Part shown: piece by piece, positions 22,401-31,695 of the stretch
Numbering within the stretch: the stretch's first letter is position 1
Layout: every line of letters begins with the position of its first letter
NCBI GenBank assembly: GCA_951812925.1
Contig: OX638371.1
Coordinates: 38,972,101-39,036,100, forward strand
Reading direction: 5' to 3'
Source of the DNA: Calliopum simillimum
Taxonomy: Eukaryota > Arthropoda > Insecta > Diptera > Lauxaniidae
DNA: 64,000 bases
The notes under the pieces: model-generated
Told to the model about the DNA's origin: nothing
Seen by the model: only the letters and a program-made list of their open reading frames with translations
Databases searched by the model: none
Made by a program: the position numbers and the translations under genes

Positions 22401-25400
22401 CAAAAATGTAGGTATAATTTTTAATAAAACCTTGTCATGGAATAACCATATCAACAGTTCCATAGGGAAAATCTATGGGTTGCTAAGAATTTTATGGAAA
22501 ACTCAGTATTTCACTCCCATTCATATAAGGATACTGCTATCCTAAACATATCTTGTACTAATAAAATGAGGGGTATAGAAGCAAAGGCGACAATCTCCAT
22601 ATTTTTTGTGAGTGTATCTCTTAGTGTTTGACCACAAAGCATCATCAAATGCAAGAAGATGGTACGATCAAAGAAGTACAGAATCAAAGACGACAGTCTT
22701 TTCTTTGATCATGGACATGTTTGATAGTGACATCTAGTTGCATTTGATGGTAGCTTTTGATCTAACACTATCAAACACGTTCATAAAAAGAATGGAGATT
22801 GTCGCCTTTGCTTTTATACCCCTCAAATATACTTTTTATTAATATTGCAAGATATGTTTATGGCTTAAAAAGGAGGGAACAAGTTTCACAAGGCACCCGA
22901 ATGAAATGATTTACAGCATGAGCTTCAACCAAATTATTGAACATCGACCGCTAATATTGTTGCACAAAATAGTGCTCACAAACAATCCAACATACTTGTT
23001 TTCAAGATTAACTTTTTCAAGATCAAGTAGGTTATGTATGTACATTGTTACAATTTTTACACTCTTGCCTTGCCTCTGAGAGACAGTTCTTCATTTTTGC
23101 TATTCGACTCTGGAACGCTCTTCCTTTGGATTTAAGGTCTGTAAAAATCGCTGTGCAATTTAAAAAACCTTTATCTTCCCACTTTGGAACGTTGCAATAA
23201 TATTCGTTTCAATAATATTCATTAATTGTTATCTTTTAGTTTTTTATTTTATTTTGTTCTTTTCTAACTTTAAATTGTTCATATCATGTTGTTGTTAGTT
23301 AGTTTTAATTAATTTTAATTAATTATGTTTAGTTTTAGTTATTTTTATTATTTTTTCTTTAATATATATATTAGCATTCAATTTAATCATTTTTTATTTA
23401 AATTTTTTTAAAGTACTAATGTTAATATCGCAAATTTGATTTGTGTAGTAGTTTTTTTTTTCTTAATAGTTTTTAGATTCATATTACATATGTAGTATTC
23501 AGCTATGTTGTTACCCTGTCGAAAATCGGTCTACTCCAAAACTAAACTAGTTTCAACCGAAGCAAGACTAGTTCGCAAGTAACTCGTTTCCCATATGATG
23601 AACTATCGATTTTTATATGGGCTTGTCATTAAAGCAAGTCAATTGTCTTGCTCTGCATTTGGTGCAACTAGTTACAAACTAACCCTTGCAAATGAGTTTG
23701 TGTCAAATGCCTTGTGAGACATTCGCTTCGACTAGTTTTAAACCGGTTGCTGGAAGTAAGATTGTGTCAATTGCCACGCGATGCATTTTTTGGATTAGTT
23801 TTAAATCAATTCTTGAAAATTAGTTTTTGTCAATAGTCGAGCTAAATTTCCTTTGGACTAGTTTCGGTGTAATAAGACTGGTAAGCAAAAGGTGTAGTAG
23901 ATCAGGTATACTTTTTTCTAATGATTTGGCTACCCTAAACGAAACTGTGTTTTTAGTTTAATGCTGGTATGTGCGAAAATCTGAGTTTTCGATCATGTTT
24001 GAAGTTGTATGACTTCAACAGAAGAAACTCTAGCACATTTTCTCTAATACGACCAGAAATTAGTTTTAGTCTTTAAAATTCACTATTTTAAAGTTATTAA
24101 TAACAACCAAAATAGACCTAAATCTAAATGCAAGGTATGGTAACTGCAAGGTCTAGGCAAAAACTAGGGCGTGGTACCTGGATATCGCCTACTGATTTAA
24201 TCAGTACTAAGGACAATGACTTGAAAAAGAAGCGTGCTATTGAAAGCTTCATGGCGTGAAATTTTGAGAGAAAAGTTACTTCTTCTTCTTGCTGGTAAAA
24301 GCAAAATTGAGTTAAAGAGTTTTCGATTGCTGTGAGACATTTTCAAGTACAGAAAAAAATACTGTTTTCCACAATTTACCACAAGGATATTCAAAATCCT
24401 AATAAAAAGCCAATTCAAAAGACTTGTGTTACAGTTTTAATCAGTTATTTACTTACAAAAATAAAACAGTCGAAAGTATGTAGATGATTTGACTCTAAAT
24501 TAATGGAGAACATCTTAAGGTAGAGAAACATGATGTACAAAATAAATTTAAGCTTAGAAACTTTCCTATAAAAGTTGAATAAAAGTCTCCAAGTTATTAT
24601 TAGATTAATAAAATCATAAAGCAACAAATTCGTAACCTTATCATTATTTTTATGATAAACAAAGTTTAAGAGTGACTCTTCTCTGCATTCGCTTGGAATA
24701 GTTGCGAGACAAATTGAAACCCCAAAGAATATCAATTATTTTTTTGCGCATTTGCTTAGAGTAGTTGCGAGTCAGTTACTTGAACTAGTTTGGGATGAGT
24801 TTGGGGATAAAACATAAGATTAGTTCTCTCAAAAAAATCGCTTGGAGTAGTTGGAAGCGCATCCATTGTGGTTAGTAGAATACTAGGAGTAGTTAGAACG
24901 TTTTTATAGACTAACTCGCATAGGGTAGAATAGCCAACATAAGACATCAGTCTTTTCAATACTAACATTAAATAAGTAACTACAGTAATCCCCCCTATAA
25001 CACGGTGGGTTGGTTCCGTGTTATGGGAAAACGCGTTGTAGGAGTACTCTCGTATAACGCGTATTACCTTATATAACTCGTTATGTAAAAACGATTCAAG
25101 TTTAACTTTTCTCGCTAAAGGGGGTTTAAATCGAATATTAAGGAAAAAATATGTTATCAACGAAGAATATGCAATTTATTAAAATCAAACTAAGAACATT
25201 TTAAATAAATAACTTAAATGTGACTAAAAAATAGTTGCATAATTTCAAATAATCTACATAATTCGAAAAACAATTTTTGCTATTTCCTTCACTTAAGAGC
25301 ATATTTTCTTATTCTCCTGTATTAACTAAAATTTCACTTTCAAATGATTTGTTGTTTTCAATTTTATGTTTTTTCTGCATTTTTACATATGGTGCAAGAC

Positions 25401-27690
25401 AGTATTGTAGATCAAGGGTGTCAGCGTTTTCAAATCACTGAGCCAAGCGCAGTCAGCGCAATATTTTCGTATTACAACAAATTCAAATTCCTCGAAGGAC
25501 AACAATCACAAAAACTATTTTTTGTTGTTTTTTTGGTGGCCCGCTTACAACAGCAACAATGTTTCAGTAATTTTTAAAATTTCTGAGGACTACAAAACAC
25601 ATGAAAAATTGTTTGTTGTTTTTTGTTCATGCGAAACAACAAAAACAAAAAGGACAACAAAAATTATTTCTGTGATGGTTGTACTTCTGCGAAATTTGCA
25701 AAATATTGAAATATTCTTGTTGTTGCAGGCGAGCCAAAATTGGCTCACTTTTGTTCTACGCTGACACCCTTGTTGTAGATTTATTTGAACTACAGTAGAT
25801 CATTCCACTCAAGTATCGCAATTCGAAATAAGTATTTCTAATAGTTTGTCTTGTTTCACTATTTCATTCAGGTTTGCTATACATAAATTTTCGTCTACTT
25901 CGTTAATAATCTGAACTGAGCTTTTTCAGCACTATTTATAGTATTTGTGTCAGATGTATCAGCTAATTGTATAAGCTATTCCTCATCTAAATCTTCAGCG
26001 TCATTTATTAATTCATAAATATCTCCGTCATTCATGTCATCATTATTGGCACAATGTGCAAAGGTACGCGTTTTTAATTATGAACTGTATAAATCATTAA
26101 AAAATTTCACAGTTCAGTTACCGCGTTATATGAAGGAAAACACGTGTTATACGAGGGACATGAAATCGCGTAATATGAATTCGCGTTATAAGAGAACCGC
26201 GTTATAGGGGAGATTACTGTATAGTCCAATAACACAGTCCTGCATGGGTTTTCCTCTCTAAGTTTTGAAAAGCGATTTTTATAGATTTAAAAAATAGTGA
26301 AAAAATTCCAGCACGTCACAATTTTCAGTGATTTAAGTTTTACTTAAGTGCCTTTTTTGTATATACAAGACTACCACGCCTATACTACTGAACGAATCAA
26401 AACCATATTTGCAGTAGATGTTTTTCTGGTGCTCCAACACATTTATAAGAAATATGGGATCGATTGGACAAGGGGGTGTTGTACCCCTCATACAAAAAAA
26501 AAACTCAAAATAATTGAAAACTTTATTTGAGTCGCTCCTACGCCTATACCAGTAGGTATATTGAAACTATATTAACAGCTTATATCCGCCTGAAACTCCG
26601 ACAGATTCGTCTTGACAATAGGGGTAATCGAATGAAAGTACGGTGCGCTCGGTATGCAAAGAAAACATACAAAAAACCAAAAAAAAAAACCCATATCTAC
26701 TTACTTGGCCTGCATTATGAAACTTGATATCTGGATGAATATTATGCATAACATTTATATTGATCGTACGGGGAGTGCCAAAAAAATATATGGTGCAAGA
26801 ATTGAGTATTTTAGGCGTGATATTGAAGAGTACATTAGCACAAACGATTGGATTAATAAGTTTTCAAATGCTGCACAGACGAACAAGGGTACCCCTCTTA
26901 AAATTACGAGAGTGTTTTTTAATTTATTTTTTGATGCTGAGCCCAAATCCGTTTACAGAATTGCTCTATCACGTCCGAATTTCGAGAAAATTTAAAATAA
27001 CAGTGAAAAACACATGATTTTTCATTATTTTTGAGGTTATGAAAACTGGAATATCTCAAACTTCTGACGTGATGGAAATAAACCAAGTTCAGATTCGTAA
27101 TAAGGAGGTCCCAAACCACCATAATTGGCTTCAAAAATCAAGAGAGGAAAAAAAAGTGACGAATTTGCAGGCCTGTGTAATCAACTATGCCAAGTTTCAA
27201 GTCCGCAGCAATTTTTTCCTTTTAGATATTTAGTTTTTCTGTACTATATAAAGAAGTAAAACTTGAAATCTGTTTTTTTTTTTTTCAGACGGCTTTTGAA
27301 GAGATTTTTTTTTGTTTTTTTTTTATTAAAATTTCTGTGTTTATTTTTGGAGTATTTTATTTTTCCTTACGATAAATGAAACGACTATTAAAGGAACAAC
27401 AACCATTATTAATCACTAAACGAGCAATAAACTATTTTGAAAATTCCTTAGTGAAGTTGACAGAACCTCACTCCCTCTCAATGATAACAACTCGAAGAAG
27501 CAATCACCTTATGAGAGCATACATATACAAACATATGAGTGCATATGTAGGTGTATGTGTGTATATACATAAATGTAAGTTTATAAGTTTGTAGAACAGG
27601 TGATGAAATTTCAAATTCTTACCTTTTCCCAGTGCCATTTTTATCAGGAGGATCTATGTTCTTGCCGAAAAATGATATGTAAAATACCAT
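6972..27690 (-). CDS. wnd: Wallenda: dual leucine zipper MAP kinase kinase kinase (DLK/MAP3K12-13)
   Basis: Mixed-lineage type MAP3K that acts upstream of JNK/p38 in axon injury and synaptic signalling; in Drosophila its protein level is set by the ubiquitin ligase Highwire (family knowledge). Coding exons: 14031-13565, 13482-13291, 13180-12527, 12464-12308, 9688-8685, 7452-6972, with an in-phase upstream exon at 27690-27623. The six common exons total 2955 nt, 984 residues plus stop. Numbering from the Met at 14031: glycine loop 111-119, ATP Lys131 in VAVKK, HRDLK with catalytic Asp215, DFG Asp233, AWMAPE 254-259, kinase about 104-345, leucine zipper about 385-440, then a Gln/His/Ser-rich tail. 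Cys73 in GLLGCMKPV aligns with the DLK palmitoylation-site context (inference). It is near the usual fly length and no breaks were seen. Confidence 0.95.
7633..8579. repeat. Uniform 9 bp tandem array (TTTTATTTA)n, about 105 copies
   Basis: 947 bp of the nonamer TTTTATTTA repeated about 105 times with no variant seen by eye. It lies inside the last wnd intron (8684-7453) and makes up about three quarters of it. In the pre-mRNA it reads (UAAAUAAAA)n. The two 334-codon reading frames across it are by-products of a unit length divisible by three. Confidence 0.97.
8685..9688 (-). CDS. wnd: wnd exon: long low-complexity tail segment
   Basis: The frame continues from the previous exon ([15 protein letters not shown]) through a His/Gln-rich region and acidic runs ([17 protein letters not shown]) to donor AG|GTTTGT. 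Acceptor is ATCCTTAG|A. The exon is 1004 nt, phase 0 in and phase 2 out. The CAG/CAA-rich stretch at about 8810-8870 is a repeat-prone part of the protein. Confidence 0.85.
9960..10375 (+). pseudogene. Mariner-like transposase relic
   Basis: Broken frames read [15 protein letters not shown] (linker of the second HTH), then [15 protein letters not shown], and a C-terminal [16 protein letters not shown] end. All are typical of mariner transposase, but the order is compressed by deletions and the catalytic core is missing. Confidence 0.55.
10460..10733. mobile_element. TA-target MITE in wnd intron
   Basis: 274 bp element with inverted ends CAGCCTTTTCCAAAAGTATAA and the inverse of TAGCCTTGGCCAAAAGTATAA, both continuing into CACCCCAAAAAATGCAT. 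It is flanked by TA (10458-10459, 10734-10735). No coding capacity. Confidence 0.78.
10734..11100 (+). repeat. Interspersed repeat fragment
   Basis: Contains repeated blocks of the type CATATCTCAGAAACTGTTT with GCTGCCACGCCCCTC, each near a GAAATTTG(A/G)CACAT motif. This looks like two to three degenerate units of a non-coding repeat. Family not identified. Confidence 0.35.
11601..12294. mobile_element. 694 bp MITE next to a wnd donor splice site
   Basis: Inverted ends CCTTAGAGCGCTATAGTCCT / AGGACTATAGCGCTCTAAGG with TA flanks at 11599-11600 and 12295-12296. An internal direct duplication is visible around 11880-12065 (AAAAGTCATGAAACGCG repeated). The intron begins at 12307, so only 13 bases separate splice donor and element. 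Confidence 0.88.
12308..12464 (-). CDS. wnd: wnd exon: end of zipper and basic linker
   Basis: Encodes [20 protein letters not shown] and a Thr/Pro-rich end. Acceptor TTTTGCAG|A; donor GAG|GTACAA at 12307, phase 0. A 694 bp MITE lies only 13 bases inside the following intron. Confidence 0.9.
12527..13180 (-). CDS. wnd: wnd exon: activation segment, C-lobe and leucine zipper
   Basis: Starts with [20 protein letters not shown] and includes AWMAPEVI. It runs through the C-lobe into the coiled coil (heptad pattern in [20 protein letters not shown]). Splice sites are CTTCTTCAG|T and CA|GTAAGT. Confidence 0.95.
13291..13482 (-). CDS. wnd: wnd exon: kinase hinge and catalytic loop
   Basis: Encodes [20 protein letters not shown] through [11 protein letters not shown]. 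Splice sites are TTTTTTCAG|A and AA|GTAAGT. It joins in frame with both neighbours. Confidence 0.93.
13565..14031 (-). CDS. wnd: wnd common exon: N-terminal region and kinase start
   Basis: The acceptor CAG lies at 14035-14033 and only one base precedes the ATG ([12 protein letters not shown]), so translation could start here or run in from an upstream exon that leaves two bases of a codon. The exon carries the GLLGCMKPV segment, the glycine loop and Lys131. The donor AA|GTACGT at 13564 leaves phase 2. Confidence 0.9.
14530..14640. mobile_element. Short hairpin MITE (AGGGTATTCC family), copy 1
   Basis: Right end TTTTAAGGAATACCCTCA. The arms contain TCGTAAA-TACG and its complement ACGAGTTTACGAGG around a TTGATTTTGACA core. 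Related copies lie at 17623-17746 and 36893-37019. Confidence 0.65.
14642..16127. mobile_element. Foldback element with TGTCGAAC-type ends, carrying a nested MITE
   Basis: The left end TGTATTACACGGTTCGACA pairs with the right end TGTCGAACAGTGTTGTACA. The arms (about 14642-15120 and 15415-16127) are inverted copies over several hundred bases, including AAAAATGACCCACATGTGGG and GTAAGGATCATAT blocks. The right arm is interrupted by the GAGGGG MITE at 15686-15940. A partial third arm copy occurs at 20860-21130. Confidence 0.78.
15686..15940. mobile_element. GAGGGG MITE, copy 1 (4 bp target duplication)
   Basis: Element begins GAGGGGTATAGAAGCAAAGG and ends with an imperfect inverse (CCTTTGCTTATATTCCCCTC). 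It is flanked by ATAT on both sides (15682-15685, 15941-15944). The uninterrupted target is present at 21113-21116 and 14843-14846. 255 bp, non-coding, long internal palindrome. Confidence 0.9.
16147..17236. mobile_element. hAT-type non-autonomous element
   Basis: Ends TAGTGTCCGACC and GGTCGGACTCTA, with an 8 bp target duplication GTAGTAAT at 16139-16146 and 17237-17244. Subterminal regions are full of GGCCGAAG and CCGATTAATCGG repeats, as in hAT transposase-binding regions. No transposase remains in the 1090 bp. Confidence 0.9.
17578..17791. mobile_element. Nested hairpin: AGGGTATTCC MITE (copy 2) in a larger palindrome
   Basis: The inner element 17623-17746 has ends AGGGTATTCCTTAAAACGT and its inverse. 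The flanks continue as a perfect-looking palindrome outward (TTGCTATCAACTAGTTTAAT and its complement), so the whole 214 bp folds as one hairpin. Confidence 0.78.
17792..17923. mobile_element. Short hairpin MITE (AATTGAGGAG ends)
   Basis: 132 bp with inverted ends AATTGAGGAGTGGCCGTACC and GGTACGGCCACTCCTCAATT. It directly abuts the previous hairpin. Non-coding. Confidence 0.8.
18521..19074. mobile_element. Harbinger-like non-autonomous element with TTA target
   Basis: Inverted ends GGGCTAGTTTACATAGACAT continuing for about 40 bp, flanked by TTA (18518-18520, 19075-19077). A separate small element is nested at 18580-18718. The 3 bp TTA duplication fits PIF/Harbinger. Confidence 0.8.
18580..18718. 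mobile_element. Nested MITE with CACAGGCCCAC ends
   Basis: Inverted termini CACAGGCCCACAAAAAAA and TTTTTTTGTGGGCCTGTG enclose a short GC-richer core. It is flanked by TGA on both sides. Lies inside the TTA-target element at 18521-19074. Confidence 0.7.
19285..20860 (-). pseudogene. Non-LTR retrotransposon (LINE, probably RTE-related) ORF fragments
   Basis: On the minus strand, broken frames cover the pre-RT linker (about 20850-20340), then RT domain segments [39 protein letters not shown] and [16 protein letters not shown]. Next come [14 protein letters not shown] and the post-RT region [19 protein letters not shown] through [20 protein letters not shown]. Multiple frameshifts and stops are present, and no endonuclease domain is seen. 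RT wording resembles RTE-type elements; family is inferred from memory. Confidence 0.85.
20860..21130 (+). repeat. Partial arm of the 14.6-16.1 kb foldback family
   Basis: Shares AAATTTCGACTTT, GCAAATATTTCTGTAGTACA, AAAAATGAC and CCTCAGATGTAAGGATCATA with 15460-15690 and, inverted, with 14830-15080. It preserves the empty target site of the GAGGGG MITE at 21113-21116. Confidence 0.75.
21382..22096. mobile_element. Element with CACAGTAAAAA ends containing a tRNA-like segment
   Basis: The inverted ends CACAGTAAAAA / TTTTTACTGTG bound 715 bp of very AT-rich sequence with repeated GGTTTTAA-type motifs. 21851-21935 inside it resembles a tRNA. Boundaries are approximate and no clear target duplication was found. 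Confidence 0.5.
21851..21935 (+). ncRNA. Degenerate tRNA-like (type II) segment, possible SINE head
   Basis: TAGCCGAGTGA at 21857-21867 resembles a pol III A box, and GGTTCGAATCT at 21911-21921 matches a B box closely. The spacing of 54 bp fits a tRNA with a variable arm (Ser/Leu type). A long T run follows. The acceptor stem does not pair well, so a functional tRNA is unlikely. Confidence 0.4.
22186..23215 (+). pseudogene. Second LINE fragment (Jockey/I-like 3' part), interrupted by a MITE
   Basis: 119 codons read as the post-catalytic part of an RT ([20 protein letters not shown], then [20 protein letters not shown]). After the inserted MITE (22568-22824) the ORF resumes with [11 protein letters not shown] and [17 protein letters not shown] segments typical of LINE C-termini. 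Stops and shifts are present. It differs from the LINE at 19.3-20.9 kb. Confidence 0.75.
22568..22824. mobile_element. GAGGGG MITE, copy 2
   Basis: 257 bp, in opposite orientation to the copy at 15686, with the same ends and the 4 bp duplication AAAT (22564-22567, 22825-22828). It interrupts the LINE coding relic. Confidence 0.9.
23505..24930. mobile_element. Probable DNA element with iterated subterminal motifs
   Basis: Starts near TTACCCTGTCGAAAATCGGT and ends near the inverse of CTATTCTACCCTATGCGAG. Both ends are rich in CTACTCCAA and (G/A)ACTAGTT motifs spaced about 70 bp apart. No coding sequence recognised; boundaries uncertain. Confidence 0.4.
24983..26219 (-). mobile_element. pogo/Tigger-like transposon relic
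   Basis: Inverted ends CAGTAATCCCCCCTATAACA and TATAGGGGAGATTACTG with TA flanks (24981-24982, 26220-26221). The CGCGTTATA repeats of Tigger-type termini are present. On the minus strand around 26060-25880 a remnant of an acidic transposase C-terminus is readable ([20 protein letters not shown]) with stops. A 360 bp hAT-type MITE is inserted at 25413. Confidence 0.85.
25413..25772. mobile_element. hAT-type MITE nested in the pogo element
   Basis: Ends CAAGGGTGTCAGCG / CGCTGACACCCTTG with an exact 8 bp target duplication TTGTAGAT (25405-25412, 25773-25780). Also GAGCCAA / TTGGCTC subterminal repeats. 360 bp, non-coding. Confidence 0.93.
26370..27240 (+). repeat. Degenerate interspersed repeat units
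   Basis: Repeated phrases such as CGCCTATAC(T/C)A..., GGGGGTGTTGTACCCCTCAT and ACAAGGGTACCCCTCTTAAA recur here, and again at 39815-39990. No gene or terminal repeats could be defined. Short ORFs are not conserved between units. Confidence 0.35.
27623..27690 (-). CDS. wnd: Candidate wnd first coding exon (proximal)
   Basis: ATG at 27690-27688 opens 22 codons ([20 protein letters not shown]...) ending AAAAG|GTAAGAAT, a good donor in phase 2. Joining to the acceptor at 14033 restores one Ser codon and runs into MACIQEEFG in frame, adding 23 residues. That implies a 13.6 kb first intron full of transposons. Frame, strand and donor quality support it; no transcript evidence is available. Confidence 0.6.
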
Positions 27691-28867
27691 TTTTTTAATA
27701 TAAATTTTTCTCAATCTTATCTAATGTAAAAACATGTATTTTTATGAGAAAAAAAAAAAAAAAAAAACAACGAGCAATATATATATAAAAGTATATAAAA
27801 ATACTTATTTTTTATGAAAAAACAAAACCGTGTATTTAATTTTGTTTTCTTTTTATACATATAAATATAAATATGTATATAAAAACAAGTTTAATTTAAT
27901 TTATTCCCGATCAGGTGAATTAAATAGAATGATTTGATTTGGAAAAATGTACGATACATGGGCACAACGCGCACAGTACATATTTATATTTGGGAATTTG
28001 ATATATTTTTTTTTTTTTGTAATTATTATTACAAATACAATCGCACGAAAAGTGGACTTCGTTGTTTTTTTTTTTTTTGTTTTTTTAATTTTTTTGTTGA
28101 TTTGTTATTTGCAAACACATCAACATGAATTTTTTTCCATTATGCTGTCGCCAATATCGCTATTTCATTTAGCCTTTGTTGTTGTTAATTTTTATAGTGT
28201 TGTTGTTGTTTTTTTGTAGTTGTTGTAGCCGACGCGTACTTCACTGACTACCATACGTATTTAACTTTAATATCTGGTTGTTGTTGCTATTGCTGCCTTT
28301 TTGCTAAAATGGGCTCAAACCGTGGGCTAATAATATTGAGATGACGTCAAAAAGTTAGGAAAATTCAAGTTTTTAAACGCACGTCTTCTTTGTTTTTGTT
28401 GTTCCACATATGTATGTTTTAGCGAAATTTTTATCAACGGATTATAATTTCAATTATTTTTAATCTCTTTTTTTTTTGGTTTTTATTACATGCGAGATGA
28501 TATTCCTTTTCGATTTATTTTTTTGCTGATAATGAAGTTATTTGCGCAGAATCCAATAACGTATGCGCACCCTTTCCCATTGAAAACGCAACTCACCGAC
28601 CCGATTGAAGCTCACGTACTGACTTTTGTTATCGAGATTCAAGTTTGCGAGAGCCAAATCAACGCAAGAGCGCACTTCAAGAAAGTGTGCGCTCATTTAA
28701 CTGAGATGACATACGAATAAACCAGAGTTGGGAACATTTCGCAAAGGTAGCAAATGTGCTTCGTTCGCATGGAGTCACTGAATTTGTGTTATCACTTCTC
28801 TAAGGAAACTGTCAGTTGTGTTATTAAAAAAAGTATGAAAAGATAGCATTCTCAAACAAAAAATTAT
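27691..28867 (-). promoter_or_regulatory. Candidate upstream region of the proximal wnd exon, with CRE
   Basis: AT-rich with GTTGTT and TATATA runs. A perfect palindromic CRE, TGACGTCA, lies at 28342-28349, about 650 bp upstream of the proximal wnd start. Promoter activity is inferred only from position and motif. Confidence 0.35.
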
Positions 28868-29416
28868 ATATGGGGAAATCTCAGCAAGCGTGACTTTTTT
28901 GTGAAAAAAATAGCTATTTTTCAAACATGTGGCACCCTATTTTGGACCGCAAAATATCAATTTTAGATTTATTAGAAGTATTTTTCAGTCTGCGTAACTG
29001 ACTTTTTTGATTGCCTTCCCCGATATCTTCAAAAATCATTTTTCGAGGGTCATGCACTGAATTTCGCGAATCAGGCACATCAACGGGATGCGGTTTTTCT
29101 TACGTCTAAATTCTAAATGCTCATGTTAAAGATCCTGAAAACCCCAAACATTTCGCTGATCCGCCTCAACAGTTATAGCTCAACGGAAGCGGTTTTTTCA
29201 ATTCACACTCAAAATTTGTGGATTTTGCTCGAATTTCGGCAAAAAAAATTAAAAAATAAAGCTTCCAAGCGTTAGCACACGCATGTTTTCATATTAAGCA
29301 TCATCCAAAAAGAGTCCTGGACATGTAAGAATGGATGGGAAATGCAACGGGTGCTCATTCGGCGAACCGAGACCTGTTCACACCGAAAGTCGCACTTGCT
29401 GAGATTTCATCATATA
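28868..29416. mobile_element. DNA element with AAATCTCAGCAAG ends
   Basis: Left end TATGGGGAAATCTCAGCAAG pairs with the right end CTTGCTGAGATTTCATCATA. The roughly 545 bp interior has no transposase. Boundaries accurate to a few bases. Confidence 0.65.
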
Positions 29417-29518
29417 GCGCTCCACACATACATACGTAATCCTACATAATAGTACAGTAAATTTAAATATTTAAACGAAAAAAATTGTAGCGAACTTTAA
29501 GACAGTTGCTTATTGCAC

Positions 29519-30637
29519 TGAAGTAATTTATAAAAAAAACAAGTCCACCAACCAACGCAGGGTCTGACCCCCCTTTTTGGGGGTTCAAAGGACAAAAAGT
29601 CAGTTTTGGCCAATAACTTAAAAACTATTTATTAAACGAAAAAGTAGTTTTGAGCTAACAGTCATTTCTTGCATTTTCTAAAACGAGCGAGTACCAAAAA
29701 TTTAAAACTTCAAACAAAAACTTTAATTTTAAACTCTAACATCTATAACTTTTTAGTTTCTTAACTGATCGGAAAAAATCAAAAAGTATTTTAAAGCTTA
29801 AAATGCAATCTTTTTAATTGATTAGTCTTAAAATTAAATATTTATAAGCAAGAGTTTTTTTTCGTTTTGAAATATTTCACATCATTTTTATATTATAATT
29901 TTTATAACTGCTATAACTTTTTTGTTTCTTAACCGATCGGAAAATTTCAAAAAGCATTTAAAAAGTTAATATCTATTCTTCTTTATTGTATAAATTTTGA
30001 AATTGAATGTCTTAAATTAAATATTGAAAAAATAAGTGAAGACGCTAGAACGAAAAAAACAGTTTTAAATTTGGAGTATTACTAAATACTTATACAATGC
30101 CATGATTATTTTTATATTTTAAAAAATAAATTTTTATTATCCCAATAAAACACAAAAAAATCGGTATTTTTTAATATTTTTACCTAGTTGAAAAATTAGG
30201 TACAGTAACTAATTTTGACCAAACATTATTTTTAAATTTTACTATATTACTGTGTATATGTTTTTATACATACATTTTTTCACTATTATTTTAAAAATTT
30301 TGAATTCGAAAAGAATTTTGTTCGAAAGCTCAAATCCTAATCTTTAAAATGCTTTTTATTTTTTTCCGATCGGTCAAGAAACAAAAAAGTAATAGCCATT
30401 TTATAGCGCTTTTTTGGAACAGAAAAAATTACTCTTAATTAAATAATAACATTAATCGCTCAATTTTATGCAGAATTACGTCATCCACAATTTTTGCCTG
30501 GAAGCTTTTTTTGTCAGACGAATAGTTTTTAAGTTATTCGTCAAAAACTGAATTTTTTGATCTTTGAACCCCAAAAAAGGGAGCTTATACGCCCCGTTGA
30601 GCGGTGGACTTTTTTTTTTGTAAAGTTACTACAGCCC
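29519..30637. mobile_element. Foldback element (about 1.1 kb)
   Basis: Left arm AAGTCCACCAACCAACGCAG with GGGGGTTCAAAG pairs with right arm CTTTGAACCCC and CCGTTGAGCGGTGGACTT. Interior blocks with (A)GAAACAAAAAAGTTATAG and TTTTTCCGATCGGT recur in both orientations. Non-coding. Confidence 0.7.
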
Positions 30638-30654
30638 AACAAAACAACTGTGGC

Positions 30655-31060
30655 AAGTTTAAAGCCAGGAGCAATTTTTTTTATTTTTCCGTAAGCGCAA
30701 GCTCTGAGCAAAATTTGGGCGAATTCGGACAAGAGGGCGTGGCTCCTCTCAATAAGCAAAAGCTTCAAAACGCTATAATGAAAGCGTTTTTTGAGATAAT
30801 CGAACTAAATGTTACTCAGACACTAAAATCGGACAAGAGGGCGTGGTACCTCCCATATACGTAAAAGCTTCAAAACTTTTTTTGAGATAGTCCAATCAAA
30901 TTTCACTCAAATACTAAGAACTATAAATGCAAACTCTGAGAAAAAACTGGGTGAATTCGGACAAGAGGGCGTGGCACTTCCCATATAAGCAAACATTTTA
31001 AAATACTGCTGTGAAGGGTATTTAATATGTGGCCAGGCCAAAGGTAACACCCTTACTAGT
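30655..31060 (-). repeat. DINE-like repeat (minus orientation)
   Basis: Ends at 31060 with the inverse of ACTAGTAAGGGTG and contains three tandem units with GAGGGCGTGGC and CAAGCTCTGAGCAAAATTTG. Same family as at 3432, 32128 and 43419. Confidence 0.65.
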
Positions 31061-31695
31061 TTTTCTTTTTTGGATCAAAGTCACCTCTTCTGACGGTAGC
31101 TTAAAATAAAATAAAGGATAGTTCAAATTTTTTACTATGAAATTATAGCATAAAGTGTTAAAAACTCATTCTCCTACCTGTTATTCAGTTACTGTTTTAC
31201 TGAGTTAACTCTTAGAAAAAATGTATTTGCATTGAATTGACATAAGTTGGTCCTTCATTGTAGACTATCTTCGCTCAGTGTTTCTTATCCTAACTGTAAA
31301 TTTTTCAAATATTGGAAAAAAAAAAAACTGAAAATGAGGAGAGAGGGGAGACTTAGTTATTTTTCAGCTAAGTTAGTTTTGGTTTTTTGACAGTGAGTGT
31401 AGTGCGTTTTTTAAGTTTTGAAACTGCGTAGGGAATACGAGTGTGTGACATTCTCCTGAAAGTTTTTTTTTTAAATAATTAAACGTATTCTTTTATCTTT
31501 GGATAATTAAATCAATTAACAATTACGGTCCCTATCCACCAGTTTAAAATTTTTCAATATGTTTGCTATTGCCATTGTGGTGTTATAATTTTTGCAACAT
31601 TTCAGCATTCTCATGGCTTGACCTTCTCCTGTCAAGTTTAATCCAGATTTAGAATTTTTTAACATATTTGTCAAAATATGCTAAAAATTATCATA
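31061..31695. other. Intron/intergenic sequence, nothing recognised
   Basis: AT-rich DNA with no supported gene, repeat ends or RNA seen. Confidence 0.4.

Noticed and set aside
24445..25160. ORFs of 96 and 134 codons on the minus strand
   Set aside because: They translate transposon termini and flanks (Tigger-like repeats) rather than a conserved protein.
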